Shown one piece after another: positions 25,944 to 34,275 of a DNA stretch of 64,000 nt. The notes under the pieces were generated by a model, which made no database searches, had not been told where the DNA came from, and saw nothing but the letters and a program-made list of their open reading frames with translations. The translations under genes and the position numbers were made by a program. The DNA comes from an uncultured Clostridia bacterium (GTDB lineage: Bacteria > Bacillota > Clostridia > Oscillospirales > Ruminococcaceae). The DNA lies in NCBI GenBank assembly GCA_947168885.1, contig CAMVNQ010000016.1, positions 21,341-85,340 of the forward strand, given 5' to 3'. Numbering within the stretch: position 1 is the stretch's first letter; each line of letters begins with the position of its first letter.

Positions 25944-27374
25944 ATGAAGAAAAGAATAGCATCCGCACTTCTCGCTTCCGCAGTTATCCTGTCGGTTGCA
26001 TCGTGCGGCAACAACGCACCCGCAGCAACAACAACTAAGGCTGCTGAGACAACAACAGCTGCTCCTGCTGCAAACAACGACACACAGGCTGCTCCTGCTG
26101 ACACAACCGAAGCTGCTGCAACAGACGCTGCTGCTCCTGCTGCTGCTGACGAGGGTGACACATTCAACATCTACGCTTGGAACGAAGAGTTCAAGGGCTT
26201 CTTCGAGAAGTACCAGCCCGGCTACGACGCTGCTGCTCAGACACTCAACGGCGTTAAGGTAGTTTGGACAATCAACCCCTCTGATAACGGCGTATATCAG
26301 GATAAGCTCGATGCTGCTCTCCAGGCTAACGCATCCGCTTCTTCCGCTGACAAGGTAGATATGTTCCTTGCTGAGGCTGACTACATCCTCAAGTACACAG
26401 ATTCCGACTACACAATGGATATTTCTCAGCTCGGTCTTTCCCAGGTTGACACAGAGTATCAGTACACAGTATCTGCTGCTTCTGATTCCAACGGCAAGAT
26501 CAAGGGTGTATCCTTCCAGTGCTGCCCGTCCGCTCTTATCTACAGAAGATCTATAGCTAAGGACGTTCTCGGTACAGACGATCCTGATGAGGTTCAGGCA
26601 CAGCTCGATTCTTGGGATAAGTTCGATGCTACAGCTGCTAAGGCTAAGGAGCTCGGCTACTACATGACAGCTGCTTACGCTGAAACATACCGTGTATTCT
26701 CCAACAACGCTACAACACCTTGGGTAACAGGCGGCGAGCTTGCTATTCCGGACGCTATCAACCAGTGGATCGACCAGGCTGATACATACCTCAAGAACGG
26801 TTACACACTTACATCCGGTATCTGGGGCGACGAAAAGAACGCTCAGATGTTCAAGGATGGTAAGACAATGTGCTTCTTCGGTCCTGCTTGGTACTTCAAC
26901 TTCTGCATGGGCAACGCTCAGGATCCCGAAAAGGGCTGCTCCGGCGACTGGGCTATCTGCAAGGGACCGCAGGGTCACTTCTGGGGTGGTACATGGATCC
27001 TCGCAGCTACAGGCACAGACAACCCGTCTCTCGTTGCTGACGTTATGAGAGCATTCACAGAAAATGAAGAAGTTTGTGAGAACCTCATCGTTAACGAAGG
27101 TCAGTTCACAAACAACAAGAAGGTTAACGAGAAGTTCGCTAACGATCCTTCCTTCGGTTCCGACTTCCTCGGCGGCCAGAACGCAACTGCAGTATTCTGC
27201 GGTATGACAGACTCCATCGTTTGGGCTAACGCTACTATCTACGACCAGCTCCTCAACGAAGGTCTCCAGACATACATCCTTGACTACTACCAGGGTACAT
27301 GCGACAAGGATACAGCACTTGCTAACTTCTACGCTTATGTAAACGAGAAGTATCCTGCAATTCAGACTCCGTGA
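25944..27374 (+). CDS. Sugar ABC transporter substrate-binding lipoprotein
   Basis: 476 residues from ATG 25944 (GGAGG upstream; an in-frame start at 25911 is less likely because it would precede the signal peptide). Lipoprotein signal with Cys at about residue 21 (VASCGNN), then an Ala/Thr-rich linker (about 25-70), then a family-1 solute-binding fold beginning FNIYAWNEEFKGFF. It captures an oligosaccharide or sugar outside the cell for the two permeases downstream; the sugar cannot be read from sequence. Codons are strongly biased to GCT, ACA, AAC and TAC, unlike the neighbours, consistent with very high expression. A hairpin at 27416-27444 separates it from the permease genes and could keep its mRNA in excess. 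Confidence 0.9.
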   Translation: MKKRIASALLASAVILSVASCGNNAPAATTTKAAETTTAAPAANNDTQAAPADTTEAAATDAAAPAAADEGDTFNIYAWNEEFKGFFEKYQPGYDAAAQTLNGVKVVWTINPSDNGVYQDKLDAALQANASASSADKVDMFLAEADYILKYTDSDYTMDISQLGLSQVDTEYQYTVSAASDSNGKIKGVSFQCCPSALIYRRSIAKDVLGTDDPDEVQAQLDSWDKFDATAAKAKELGYYMTAAYAETYRVFSNNATTPWVTGGELAIPDAINQWIDQADTYLKNGYTLTSGIWGDEKNAQMFKDGKTMCFFGPAWYFNFCMGNAQDPEKGCSGDWAICKGPQGHFWGGTWILAATGTDNPSLVADVMRAFTENEEVCENLIVNEGQFTNNKKVNEKFANDPSFGSDFLGGQNATAVFCGMTDSIVWANATIYDQLLNEGLQTYILDYYQGTCDKDTALANFYAYVNEKYPAIQTP

Positions 27375-27415
27375 GTGATCTGAAAGATCATAAAAACGAA
27401 TAATTGCTGATTAAT

Positions 27416-27444
27416 GAGGCGAGGCAAGCAACTTGCTTCGCCTC
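27416..27444 (+). promoter_or_regulatory. Intercistronic hairpin (partial terminator or mRNA stabiliser)
   Basis: GAGGCGAGGCAAG pairs with CTTGCTTCGCCTC with one mismatch, 42 bases after the binding-protein stop, followed by TTAATT. Such hairpins commonly set binding protein above permease levels. Confidence 0.7.
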
Positions 27445-27482
27445 TTAATTAACAAAATCTGATTATGAGAGGATAACGGCTT

Positions 27483-28433
27483 ATGAGTTCGACAACAGCA
27501 TCAGTAAGGCGCAAGTCAATAAGCTATGCTAAATGGGGCTATCTTTTCATCGCGCCGTTTTTCATTGTCTATTTGACCTGCTCGCTTATACCGCTTCTTT
27601 TTACATTTTATAACGCTTTCTTCGAGAACTATATGGACGGTCTTAAACAGATAGGACCGAACTTTGTAGGATTCGACAACTTCGTGACTCTTTTCACACC
27701 CAAGAGCAGCGGAACGATCGAGATATTCAAGTTTGCGGGCAACACTATGATCATGTGGATCATGGGTGCTATCCCCCAGATCGTATTCGCACTCCTTCTT
27801 GCAGTAATATTCACCAGCGAGAGAATGAAGATAAAAGGTCAGGGTTTCTTCAAGACCGTTATTTATATGCCTAACCTCATAATGGCATCCGCGTTCTCAA
27901 TGCTGTTCTTCACACTGTTCTCAAACGTTGGCCCTATCAACCAGATAATCCAGGCTGCCGGCGGACAGGTGTTTGAATTCTTCAACAACGTATGGTCGGC
28001 AAGAACGATCATAGCGTTCATCAACTTCCTCATGTGGTTCGGTAACACCACGATCCTTCTTATGGCAGGTATCATGGGTATCGACCAGTCACTCTTTGAA
28101 GCAGCCGCTATCGACGGTGCAAAATCGTCTCAGGTCTTCTTCAAGATCACTATCCCGCTTCTTATGCCTATCATAGTCTTTGTTGTCATCACAGCCCTTA
28201 TAGGCGGTCTCCAGATGTTCGATGTACCGCAGATCATATCTTCCGGTAAGGGAACTCCGAATAACACCACAAAGACTCTGGTAATGCAGCTTAACGCATA
28301 TATCGGTACAAGTAAGAACTACGGTATGGCGGGTGCAGTCTCCATAATGCTCTTCATTATCACAGGCGTACTCAGCTTCATCGTATTCAGATTTACAGAA
28401 CCGAAAAAGGAAAAAAAGGGGGGTAAGAAATAA
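27483..28433 (+). CDS. Sugar ABC transporter permease, MalF/CUT1 type
   Basis: 316 residues with about six membrane helices. The cytoplasmic EAA loop (FEAAAIDGAKSSQVFFKITIPLLMPI, near 203-228) is the site that engages the ATPase, typical of CUT1 sugar importers. It begins after GAGAGGATAACGGCTT and its stop overlaps the next start (TAATG), so the two permeases are coupled. It forms the translocation channel with the 28433-29314 product. Confidence 0.92.
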   Translation: MSSTTASVRRKSISYAKWGYLFIAPFFIVYLTCSLIPLLFTFYNAFFENYMDGLKQIGPNFVGFDNFVTLFTPKSSGTIEIFKFAGNTMIMWIMGAIPQIVFALLLAVIFTSERMKIKGQGFFKTVIYMPNLIMASAFSMLFFTLFSNVGPINQIIQAAGGQVFEFFNNVWSARTIIAFINFLMWFGNTTILLMAGIMGIDQSLFEAAAIDGAKSSQVFFKITIPLLMPIIVFVVITALIGGLQMFDVPQIISSGKGTPNNTTKTLVMQLNAYIGTSKNYGMAGAVSIMLFIITGVLSFIVFRFTEPKKEKKGGKK

Positions 28434-29314
28434 TGGCAAAGGAAAGAATGGACTTTATTGATAAGGGCAATAAGACAACTCTTTTCGTTTCAAGACTTGT
28501 TTCTTATATCTTCCTTATATTCGTAACAATACTCAGCTTATTCTCGTTCTATCTCCTTATCATCAACTCTACGAGAAGCAACGCACAGCTCCAGGCTGGT
28601 TTTGAAGTTCTCCCCAAAGAGCACTTCTTCGACAACCTCGTTACCGCGTGGAACGATACAAGCATCTTCTTCCTGCCCCAGGGTATGCTCAACAGCTTTA
28701 TCGTGGCTGCAGCTACCTGTATCCTTACAACATACTTCTCCGCTATGACAGCGTACGGTGTATGTGTATATGACTTCAAGGGCAGAAACTTTGTACATAA
28801 GTTCATCATCCTTATCATGATGATCCCTACCCAGGTAGGCGCGCTCGGTTTTGTTAAGCTCGTTAATGAGCTCGGACTCGCAAACACATATTGGCCTCTC
28901 ATTATACCGGCTATCGCTGCTCCGTCAACCTACTTCTATATGAAGCAGTATATCGACAGTACGCTTCCGCTTGAAATAGTAGAAGCGGCGCGTGTTGACG
29001 GCTCCAACGAGTTCAGGACGTACAACTTTATCTGTGTGCCTATCTTAAAGCCGGCTCTCGCAGTTCAGATGATCTTCGCGTTCGTGGCATCGTGGAACAA
29101 CTTCTTCACACCTGCCCTGATCCTCGACAAGAAGGAACTCTACACACTTCCTATCATGCTCTCAATTGTCCGCTCTCGTATCAACTCTCAGGCGGGCGAT
29201 ATGGGCGAAGTTTACATGATAATTCTTCTCGCAATCATCCCTGTTGTAGTAGTTTACCTCTTCCTTTCAAAGTTCATCATCGGTGGTGTAACTCTCGGAA
29301 GCGTAAAGGGCTAA
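28433..29314 (+). CDS. Sugar ABC transporter permease, MalG/CUT1 type
   Basis: 293 residues, six predicted helices, with the EAA loop VEAARVDGSNEFRTYNFICVPILKPALAV near 182-210. It partners the upstream permease. No ATP-binding subunit follows; a strong terminator comes 12 bases later. The importer therefore must borrow a shared MsmX/MsiK-type ATPase, a known habit of Firmicute CUT1 systems. Confidence 0.92.
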   Translation: MAKERMDFIDKGNKTTLFVSRLVSYIFLIFVTILSLFSFYLLIINSTRSNAQLQAGFEVLPKEHFFDNLVTAWNDTSIFFLPQGMLNSFIVAAATCILTTYFSAMTAYGVCVYDFKGRNFVHKFIILIMMIPTQVGALGFVKLVNELGLANTYWPLIIPAIAAPSTYFYMKQYIDSTLPLEIVEAARVDGSNEFRTYNFICVPILKPALAVQMIFAFVASWNNFFTPALILDKKELYTLPIMLSIVRSRINSQAGDMGEVYMIILLAIIPVVVVYLFLSKFIIGGVTLGSVKG

Positions 29315-29325
29315 TAAAAAAGGCT

Positions 29326-29362
29326 ATATCCCGACGGACACGTTTCGTCGGGATATTTTTTT
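29326..29362 (+). terminator. Intrinsic terminator of the sugar ABC operon
   Basis: ATATCCCGACG (29326-29336) pairs with CGTCGGGATAT (29346-29356), followed by TTTTTTTG. Confidence 0.93.
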
Positions 29363-29424
29363 GTCTATAAACATATATCGGGCAGAAAAATGCTTTGCTA
29401 TATATTATTTTTTAACAAAAGGGG

Positions 29425-29453
29425 TTGAAAAAGCGAAAAAAATATGTTAAAAT
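29425..29453 (+). promoter_or_regulatory. Promoter of the dCMP deaminase/GGDEF pair
   Basis: TTGAAA (29425-29430), 17 bases, TAAAAT (29448-29453), about 100 bases above the GTG start at 29554. Confidence 0.7.
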
Positions 29454-29553
29454 ATATAAGAATATAATATCGGGCAGTGTCGGTTGCTTTACTTTTGTCC
29501 GCAGCTCCGCCGCAAACGGTATTATTATCCTATCCGACGGGAGGTAAGAGACA

Positions 29554-30036
29554 GTGAAGCGCAGTGACTATATCACATGGGACGAGTACTTTATGGGTAT
29601 AGCCCTTCTCTCGGCGCAGAGAAGCAAGGACAGTAATACTCAGGTCGGTGCCTGCATAGTGAACGCAGAAAACAAGATAGTTTCCGTGGGCTATAACGGT
29701 ATGCCGACAGGCTGCAATGACGACGAAATGCCGTGGGAACGAAGCGCGGAAAACTCACTCGATACAAAATACCCGTTCGTCTGTCATGCCGAGCTTAATG
29801 CGATACTCAACAGCAATATCCCGTCGCTCACAGGTTCGACACTTTATGTGACGCTCTTCCCGTGCAATGAATGCGCTAAGGCGATTATCCAGTGCGGAAT
29901 AAAGCGTGTTGTATATCTCGATAACAAGTACGCCGATACGAACGAAGTGAAAGCATCAGCGATGATGTTCGGAAAATGCGGTATAAAAACCGAAAAGTAT
30001 GAGACGTCCGGAAGGACACTGTCAATTGATCTATAG
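29554..30036 (+). CDS. dCMP deaminase family protein
   Basis: 160 residues, starting with GTG after GGGAGGTAAGAGACA. It carries the zinc-dependent deaminase signature: HAELNAI (His and catalytic Glu near 76-82) and PCNECAKAII (zinc Cys near 106-109), plus the N-terminal TWDEYFMGIALLSAQRSKD of the ComEB/dCMP deaminase group. It would convert dCMP to dUMP for thymidylate synthesis; a different nucleotide substrate is possible. It is followed 14 bases later by the sensor-GGDEF gene, so the two are co-transcribed, an unexpected pairing. Confidence 0.88.
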   Translation: MKRSDYITWDEYFMGIALLSAQRSKDSNTQVGACIVNAENKIVSVGYNGMPTGCNDDEMPWERSAENSLDTKYPFVCHAELNAILNSNIPSLTGSTLYVTLFPCNECAKAIIQCGIKRVVYLDNKYADTNEVKASAMMFGKCGIKTEKYETSGRTLSIDL

Positions 30037-30050
30037 AAGGCTGAAGAAAG

Positions 30051-31952
30051 ATGAAACAGAGAAAGACAATTGCCGTTATAGTCGGTACTACGGACGGGCT
30101 CTTTCACAGCAAGTGCCTTACCGGAATAATCAGGCAAGCAAAGAAGCTTGACTACAATATTGCCGTTTTTTCGGTCTTCACTCTGAATGAATTTATGTCG
30201 AAGCATCAGGCAGGTGAGGAGAATATATATTCACTGCTGAAGTCGAAATGTATAGTCGGCGGAGTATTTATAGATTACTCGTTCTGGGTAGATAAGGTTC
30301 GTCAGAAAGTGCTTGACATTATCTGTTCGATACCTAATTTCAACATGGTATTTTTTGACAATGCCGGTTCACGTGGATTCGAGGGCATCTTCCCGAATGA
30401 CCGTTCCGGCTTTGAGCAGGTCGTGAATCACCTTATCGAGGAGCACGGCTATAAAAAGATATACTGTCTTACCGGCGGAAGCGAGTACCCGATCTCTCAC
30501 ATAAGAGCTTCGGGTTATGAGGACGCGATGATAAAGCACGGCCTTGAAATACAGGAAGGATATATCATATACGGAGACTTCTGGACTATGCGCGCAACTA
30601 AACTCGCACAGGAGATCGCCGACGGTACGATCGAAAAGCCCGACGCTGTAGTATGCGCGAATGATAAGTCCGCTGTAACTCTCGTTGACGAGCTTATCCG
30701 CCACGGTCTGCGCGTTCCTGAAGATGTTGCGGTCGCGGGCTATGACCTCGGTACCGAGTCCATGACCAACGACCCGTCTGTTACATCCTGCACAAGACCG
30801 GATGAATATACCGGCGAACGGTGCATCTGCCGGCTTCACAAGCTTATAACCGGAGAAGATACCGAGCCTGACTGTAAGGACGAGGGTGTCCTTGTCAGAG
30901 GCGAGAGCTGCGGCTGCCACAGAGATGTCAATTTCGCCCGCGAGTACAATATCGCCAAGCGTTTTGAGCAGGACGCAGAGAACAACTTCCGGCGCAGCTT
31001 TATGCAGGAGTCGCTTATGGCGACAGAGTCCTTCGACGAATTCGCCCAATGGCTGATTGAGCACATTTATCTGATCCGTAACGCGGAAGCCCTTGCACTG
31101 TGCGTCAATAAGGACTGGGATCTGTTCGTCGAGGACGATAACGATTATCTTCGTGAAGGTTATCAGAAGGAAATGAAAGAAATGCTCTTCTGGTACAAAG
31201 ATACGGAAAAGCGAAATATAATGTTTGATTCCGAGGATCTTTACCCGCCCGGAATGCTGCTTGATGAAAGACCGGTTGCATGCTTCTTCAACGCTGTGCA
31301 TTTCGAGGACAGATGTCTTGGTTATCACGTTGTAAGATTTGATAACGATGAGGAGTCTTTCCCTGAGAACGGTTATCATACGTGGATCTCAAGCCTCGGC
31401 GTGTCGCTTGAATTTATGAGAATGCAGGAAAGAATGCAGCTCATGTACAACCGCGCGTTCGCAAGCTCGGTGCGTGACGGAATGACCGGTCTTTATAACA
31501 GACAGGGCTACGAGATGTACTCGAAAGAGGTGTTCAAAGCGGCGAAGGAGCGCGGAACAAGGCTTCTCGTGGTTGTTGCCGATCTTGACAATCTTAAGGT
31601 CATAAACGACAATTACGGACACGCCGAAGGCGACAACGCAATAACGGTGGCGGCGAGAGCGCTTCAGACCTGCTGCGGCAACGGCGAGTACTGTGTACGT
31701 TCCGGCGGCGACGAGTTCATAATCTTCGGAACCTACGATTACGACAACGCGATACCGATATTCTACCGAAGCCGAATCGACGGCTATCTCGCAAGATACA
31801 ACTCGGCTTCCGAGAAGCCGTACAGTGTCGGCATGAGTACGGGATTCTTCATTGATTTCGTTGACGACTACGAGGACATGGATCAGTGCTTCAAGATAGC
31901 CGATGAGCGTATGTATGCGAATAAGATCGCCCGCAAAAAGGGAAGAAAATAA
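30051..31952 (+). CDS. LacI-type sugar-sensor domain fused to GGDEF diguanylate cyclase
   Basis: 633 residues, no signal peptide or membrane helix. Residues about 5-290 are a LacI-regulator-like periplasmic-binding fold (IAVIVGTTDGLFHS; DAVVCANDKSAVTLVDELIRHGLRVPEDVAVAGYD) without the usual N-terminal DNA-binding helix-turn-helix. A middle region (about 300-460) is helical and unassigned. The C-terminal GGDEF domain (about 470-630) has DLDNLKVINDNYGHAEGD and an intact SGGDEF at about 551-556, so it should make cyclic di-GMP. The inhibitory RxxD site before GGDEF reads GNGE, so product feedback is probably lost. It would convert a cytoplasmic small-molecule signal, perhaps a sugar imported by the neighbouring transporter, into cyclic di-GMP. 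Confidence 0.88.
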   Translation: MKQRKTIAVIVGTTDGLFHSKCLTGIIRQAKKLDYNIAVFSVFTLNEFMSKHQAGEENIYSLLKSKCIVGGVFIDYSFWVDKVRQKVLDIICSIPNFNMVFFDNAGSRGFEGIFPNDRSGFEQVVNHLIEEHGYKKIYCLTGGSEYPISHIRASGYEDAMIKHGLEIQEGYIIYGDFWTMRATKLAQEIADGTIEKPDAVVCANDKSAVTLVDELIRHGLRVPEDVAVAGYDLGTESMTNDPSVTSCTRPDEYTGERCICRLHKLITGEDTEPDCKDEGVLVRGESCGCHRDVNFAREYNIAKRFEQDAENNFRRSFMQESLMATESFDEFAQWLIEHIYLIRNAEALALCVNKDWDLFVEDDNDYLREGYQKEMKEMLFWYKDTEKRNIMFDSEDLYPPGMLLDERPVACFFNAVHFEDRCLGYHVVRFDNDEESFPENGYHTWISSLGVSLEFMRMQERMQLMYNRAFASSVRDGMTGLYNRQGYEMYSKEVFKAAKERGTRLLVVVADLDNLKVINDNYGHAEGDNAITVAARALQTCCGNGEYCVRSGGDEFIIFGTYDYDNAIPIFYRSRIDGYLARYNSASEKPYSVGMSTGFFIDFVDDYEDMDQCFKIADERMYANKIARKKGRK

Positions 31953-31953
31953 A

Positions 31954-32110
31954 GGGAACCTCTAAAAACCCATTTGAGAGAAAAAGAACTGCTTGCACCA
32001 ACTGCTTCGTCAAGTCTCCTCACCTTGCGTCAGCAAGCTTTCGGAGTCTTTCCTTGCATTTGGCGCAATCATCTCATTTTCTCTATTCAAAGCGGTTTTT
32101 AGAGGTACCC
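31954..32110. mobile_element. MITE-like 157-bp inverted-repeat element
   Basis: The ends GGGAACCTCTAAAAACC and GGTTTTTAGAGGTACCC are near-perfect inverted repeats, imperfectly continued inwards (TTGAGAGAAAA/TTTTCTCTATTCAAA), with a nested TTGCACCAA/TTTGGCGCAA pair. The whole element can fold into one long hairpin. No transposase is inside. It starts right after the GGDEF gene stop. Mobility is inferred from shape alone. Confidence 0.65.
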
Positions 32111-32284
32111 TAAATATTCACGGGAAGTTCTTTACTGCGTTGTGCAGTTTACGGGCTTCCCGTTTTTTACGGCAGAATTTTCATCAAATAAATCGTCCTT
32201 TTCAGCAGAAAATAAATGTGTCCGACAGAATGACTGCCGGACTGCGGCAGTGTGCCGCAAGGTTTTTCGGAACGGAGGACGTTT

Positions 32285-32830
32285 ATGAAAAAGAATATTA
32301 CGGCGCTTCTTGCCGGTGCATATATCGCTTCGTCACTCAGCATCGGAGCGTTCGCCGCGCCTTCGGGTGACAGCGTGGCTGACGGGGCGGGAGATGTTAT
32401 CGAAAATGTAGGCGAGGGTGCAGGAGATGTGCTCGACGGCATCGGGAACGGTGTTTCCGAGATAGCCGACGGTATAGGTGATGCAGCAGGAGATGTGCTT
32501 GACGGTGCCGGAGACGCAGCAGAAGAGATAACCGGCGGCGATCCCGCAGACGAACCGGGTGATGACGATACAGTCGTGAATGATGACGAGCCGGAGGACG
32601 ATACCGCGGGTATTGCGGAAATGACCGATGATGATGATGTGGATGACGATCTGACGGACGACGATGACGACAAAGCGTATGAAATGGAGATGTACGCTTC
32701 GGATACAAACAACAGGAACCCTGCGACCGGCGGACTTCCGTTTATGACAGCGGGTCTTGTTGCGGTTACAGCGGCGGGGGTTGCGTATCTCACAAAAAAG
32801 CGCAATATCGAAAACGGACAGGATCGCTGA
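32285..32830 (+). CDS. Small acidic cell-wall protein with NPATG sorting signal
   Basis: 181 residues from ATG 32285 (GGAGGACGTTT upstream; an earlier in-frame GTG lacks such a site). Signal peptide at 1-24 (ends GAFAA); repeating units of the type GAGDVLDGIGNG over about 30-90, likely a flexible or helical spacer; a very acidic Asp/Glu block (about 90-140); then NPATG near 151-155, a hydrophobic helix and a KKR-containing tail, a sortase-type signal. It should be wall-linked and highly charged. The function is unknown. A hairpin terminator follows at 32928-32970. The NPxTG motif matches that of the scaffoldin at 9793-13401. Confidence 0.75.
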   Translation: MKKNITALLAGAYIASSLSIGAFAAPSGDSVADGAGDVIENVGEGAGDVLDGIGNGVSEIADGIGDAAGDVLDGAGDAAEEITGGDPADEPGDDDTVVNDDEPEDDTAGIAEMTDDDDVDDDLTDDDDDKAYEMEMYASDTNNRNPATGGLPFMTAGLVAVTAAGVAYLTKKRNIENGQDR

Positions 32831-32927
32831 AAAATATCCGTAGGTACAGATATGGTATATGCCTGTGTTTTTACGGAATGCGGGAGAGCACCGCATTACC
32901 TGTATAGGCGGATCGGATGATAACAGG

Positions 32928-32970
32928 AAAAGCCTTTGCGTGACTTGATAAAAGCCACGCAGGGGCTTTT
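32928..32970 (+). terminator. Hairpin terminator after the NPATG protein gene
   Basis: AAAAGCCTTTGCGTG pairs with CACGCAGGGGCTTTT with minor mismatch; the 3' arm ends in TTTT. Confidence 0.7.
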
Positions 32971-32982
32971 CGCGTATGGGTA

Positions 32983-33033
32983 TTGACAAATGTGTATAAG
33001 AGTGATATAATACATATAGTTAGCAGAAGCTAA
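32983..33033 (+). promoter_or_regulatory. Consensus promoter with operator dyad for a 43-residue gene
   Basis: TTGACA (32983-32988), 17 bases, TATAAT (33006-33011). The dyad TTAGC-N4-GCTAA (33020-33033) lies across or just after the expected start of transcription and could bind a repressor. Confidence 0.8.
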
Positions 33034-33052
33034 TCCAAAAGGAGGTCATATC

Positions 33053-33184
33053 ATGATCACTGAAATAATAACTGCCGCAGCGGTAGGCGCGTCATTCGTG
33101 TTTGTTTCGGACAAGCTGAAAACGAAGTTTATGGATATGGCTGCCGGAAATAAAGCCGAGGACAGAAAAAAACTGCGCAAATAA
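33053..33184 (+). CDS. 43-residue membrane-type peptide
   Basis: ATG 33053 follows AAAAGGAGGT, a near-ideal ribosome site. The product starts MITEIITAAAVGASFVFVSD, a short hydrophobic helix of about 17 residues, followed by a basic tail ending DRKKLRK. It has its own consensus promoter with operator-like dyad and a strong terminator (33215-33257), so it is a complete one-gene unit. Its length and form (one helix, charged tail) fit small regulatory membrane proteins or type I toxins. No antitoxin RNA promoter is evident on the other strand. Function unknown. Confidence 0.7.
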   Translation: MITEIITAAAVGASFVFVSDKLKTKFMDMAAGNKAEDRKKLRK

Positions 33185-33214
33185 AATGCTTGCCATGAAA
33201 ACTTCACAGACCGG

Positions 33215-33257
33215 TAAAGCTTCCGGACGCAAAAAATGCGTACGGAAGCTTTATTTT
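33215..33257 (+). terminator. Intrinsic terminator after the 43-residue gene
   Basis: AAAGCTTCCG...CGGAAGCTTT with inner ACGCA/TGCGT pairing, followed by ATTTTTG. Confidence 0.9.
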
Positions 33258-33269
33258 TGCGTTTTATGC

Positions 33270-33298
33270 TTGCAATAGCGGTAATTATATGGTAAAAT
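33270..33298 (+). promoter_or_regulatory. Promoter of the 33382 membrane protein gene
   Basis: TTGCAA (33270-33275), 17 bases, TAAAAT (33293-33298). Confidence 0.7.
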
Positions 33299-33381
33299 AT
33301 AATGAAAACACAGTCAAACCACCCTGAACATAAAATACAGAAGAGACCGGACATTCTGATATGCGGCAAGGAGATAAAAAT

Positions 33382-34140
33382 ATGGGAAAAAGAGTCGGTA
33401 TGCTCGACGAGGTACGCGGTATAACATATATACTAATGATAATATACCACCTGTACTACGATCTTGCGTTTGTTTATGCGCTGGCGATGCCGGATATGGT
33501 ACACGTAATATTTCGCATAGTTCAGCCGCTTTCAAACATCTTCCTGTTTGTGGCGGGCGCGTCATCGGTCTATTCGTCGAACAACTTCAAGCGCGGTACG
33601 AAGTACTTCTTCCTCGCGATGCTGCTCACGTTCGTTACCGCGATAGCTATGCCGTCCGAAGCGATAGTCTTCGGCGTGCTGCATTTCCTCGGCATAGCGG
33701 CAATGATATACGGCTTTATCGGAAAATTCACCGAGTCGATACCGAGCGCGGTCGGCGTTATATTGTTCTCGCTGCTCTTCGTTATGACATATAATCTCCC
33801 GCGCGGCTATCTCGGGATCGAAGGCATCTTCTCCGTGCCGCTCCCGGACCAGCTTTACAGTCATTTCTGGCTTTTCCCGCTCGGTTTTTCGACCTCCGGG
33901 TTTGTGAGTTCGGATTACTTCCCGCTCCTGCCGTATCTGTTCATCTTCCTTGCGGGCGCGTCGTTCGGTGTATATCTCAAGACCGGACGTGCTCCGAAAG
34001 GACTGTACAAGACGCATTTCAGCGGACTTTCGTTCCTCGGCCGTCACGGTCTGTGGATATACCTGCTTCACCAGCCCGTAATGATTCTGATACTTGATGT
34101 GATCTTCAAGTTAACGGGACAGAGAACGCTGTTCCTGTGA
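33382..34140 (+). CDS. Membrane protein of the heparan-alpha-glucosaminide N-acetyltransferase-like (DUF1624) family
   Basis: 252 residues from ATG 33382 (AAGGAG upstream). About seven membrane helices. The opening MLDEVRGITYILMIIYHLYYDL, with an Arg-Gly in the first turn and a His in helix 1, and the late LSFLGRHGLWIYLLHQPVMILIL are typical of the HGSNAT_cat/DUF1624 group, related to acyltransferase-3 proteins. These may move acetyl groups onto extracellular sugars or wall polymers; no substrate can be assigned. It stands alone between its own promoter and terminator. Confidence 0.8.
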   Translation: MGKRVGMLDEVRGITYILMIIYHLYYDLAFVYALAMPDMVHVIFRIVQPLSNIFLFVAGASSVYSSNNFKRGTKYFFLAMLLTFVTAIAMPSEAIVFGVLHFLGIAAMIYGFIGKFTESIPSAVGVILFSLLFVMTYNLPRGYLGIEGIFSVPLPDQLYSHFWLFPLGFSTSGFVSSDYFPLLPYLFIFLAGASFGVYLKTGRAPKGLYKTHFSGLSFLGRHGLWIYLLHQPVMILILDVIFKLTGQRTLFL

Positions 34141-34155
34141 GAATACGGCGATATG

Positions 34156-34183
34156 ATCCCCCGTACCCGCGGGGGATTGTTTT
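34156..34183 (+). terminator. Intrinsic terminator
   Basis: ATCCCCCG pairs with CGGGGGAT around a short loop (34156-34177), followed by a T-rich tract (TGTTTTTTCT). Confidence 0.85.
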
Positions 34184-34213
34184 TTCTAAAACCGCAAAAC
34201 ATTGAATTAAGTA

Positions 34214-34242
34214 TTGAAAAAAAATACAAGATGTGGTATAAT
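34214..34242 (+). promoter_or_regulatory. Promoter of the Ddl-like/DUF1934/argS group
   Basis: TTGAAA (34214-34219), 17 bases, TATAAT (34237-34242), about 30 bases above ATG 34276. Confidence 0.78.
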
Positions 34243-34275
34243 AATATAATAATGTATTTCTGAAAGGATCACGAT

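Noticed and set aside
25866..26978. 370-codon minus-strand frame opposite the sugar-binding protein gene
   Set aside because: Low-complexity Ser/Val/Cys-rich translation caused by the strong codon bias of the real gene.
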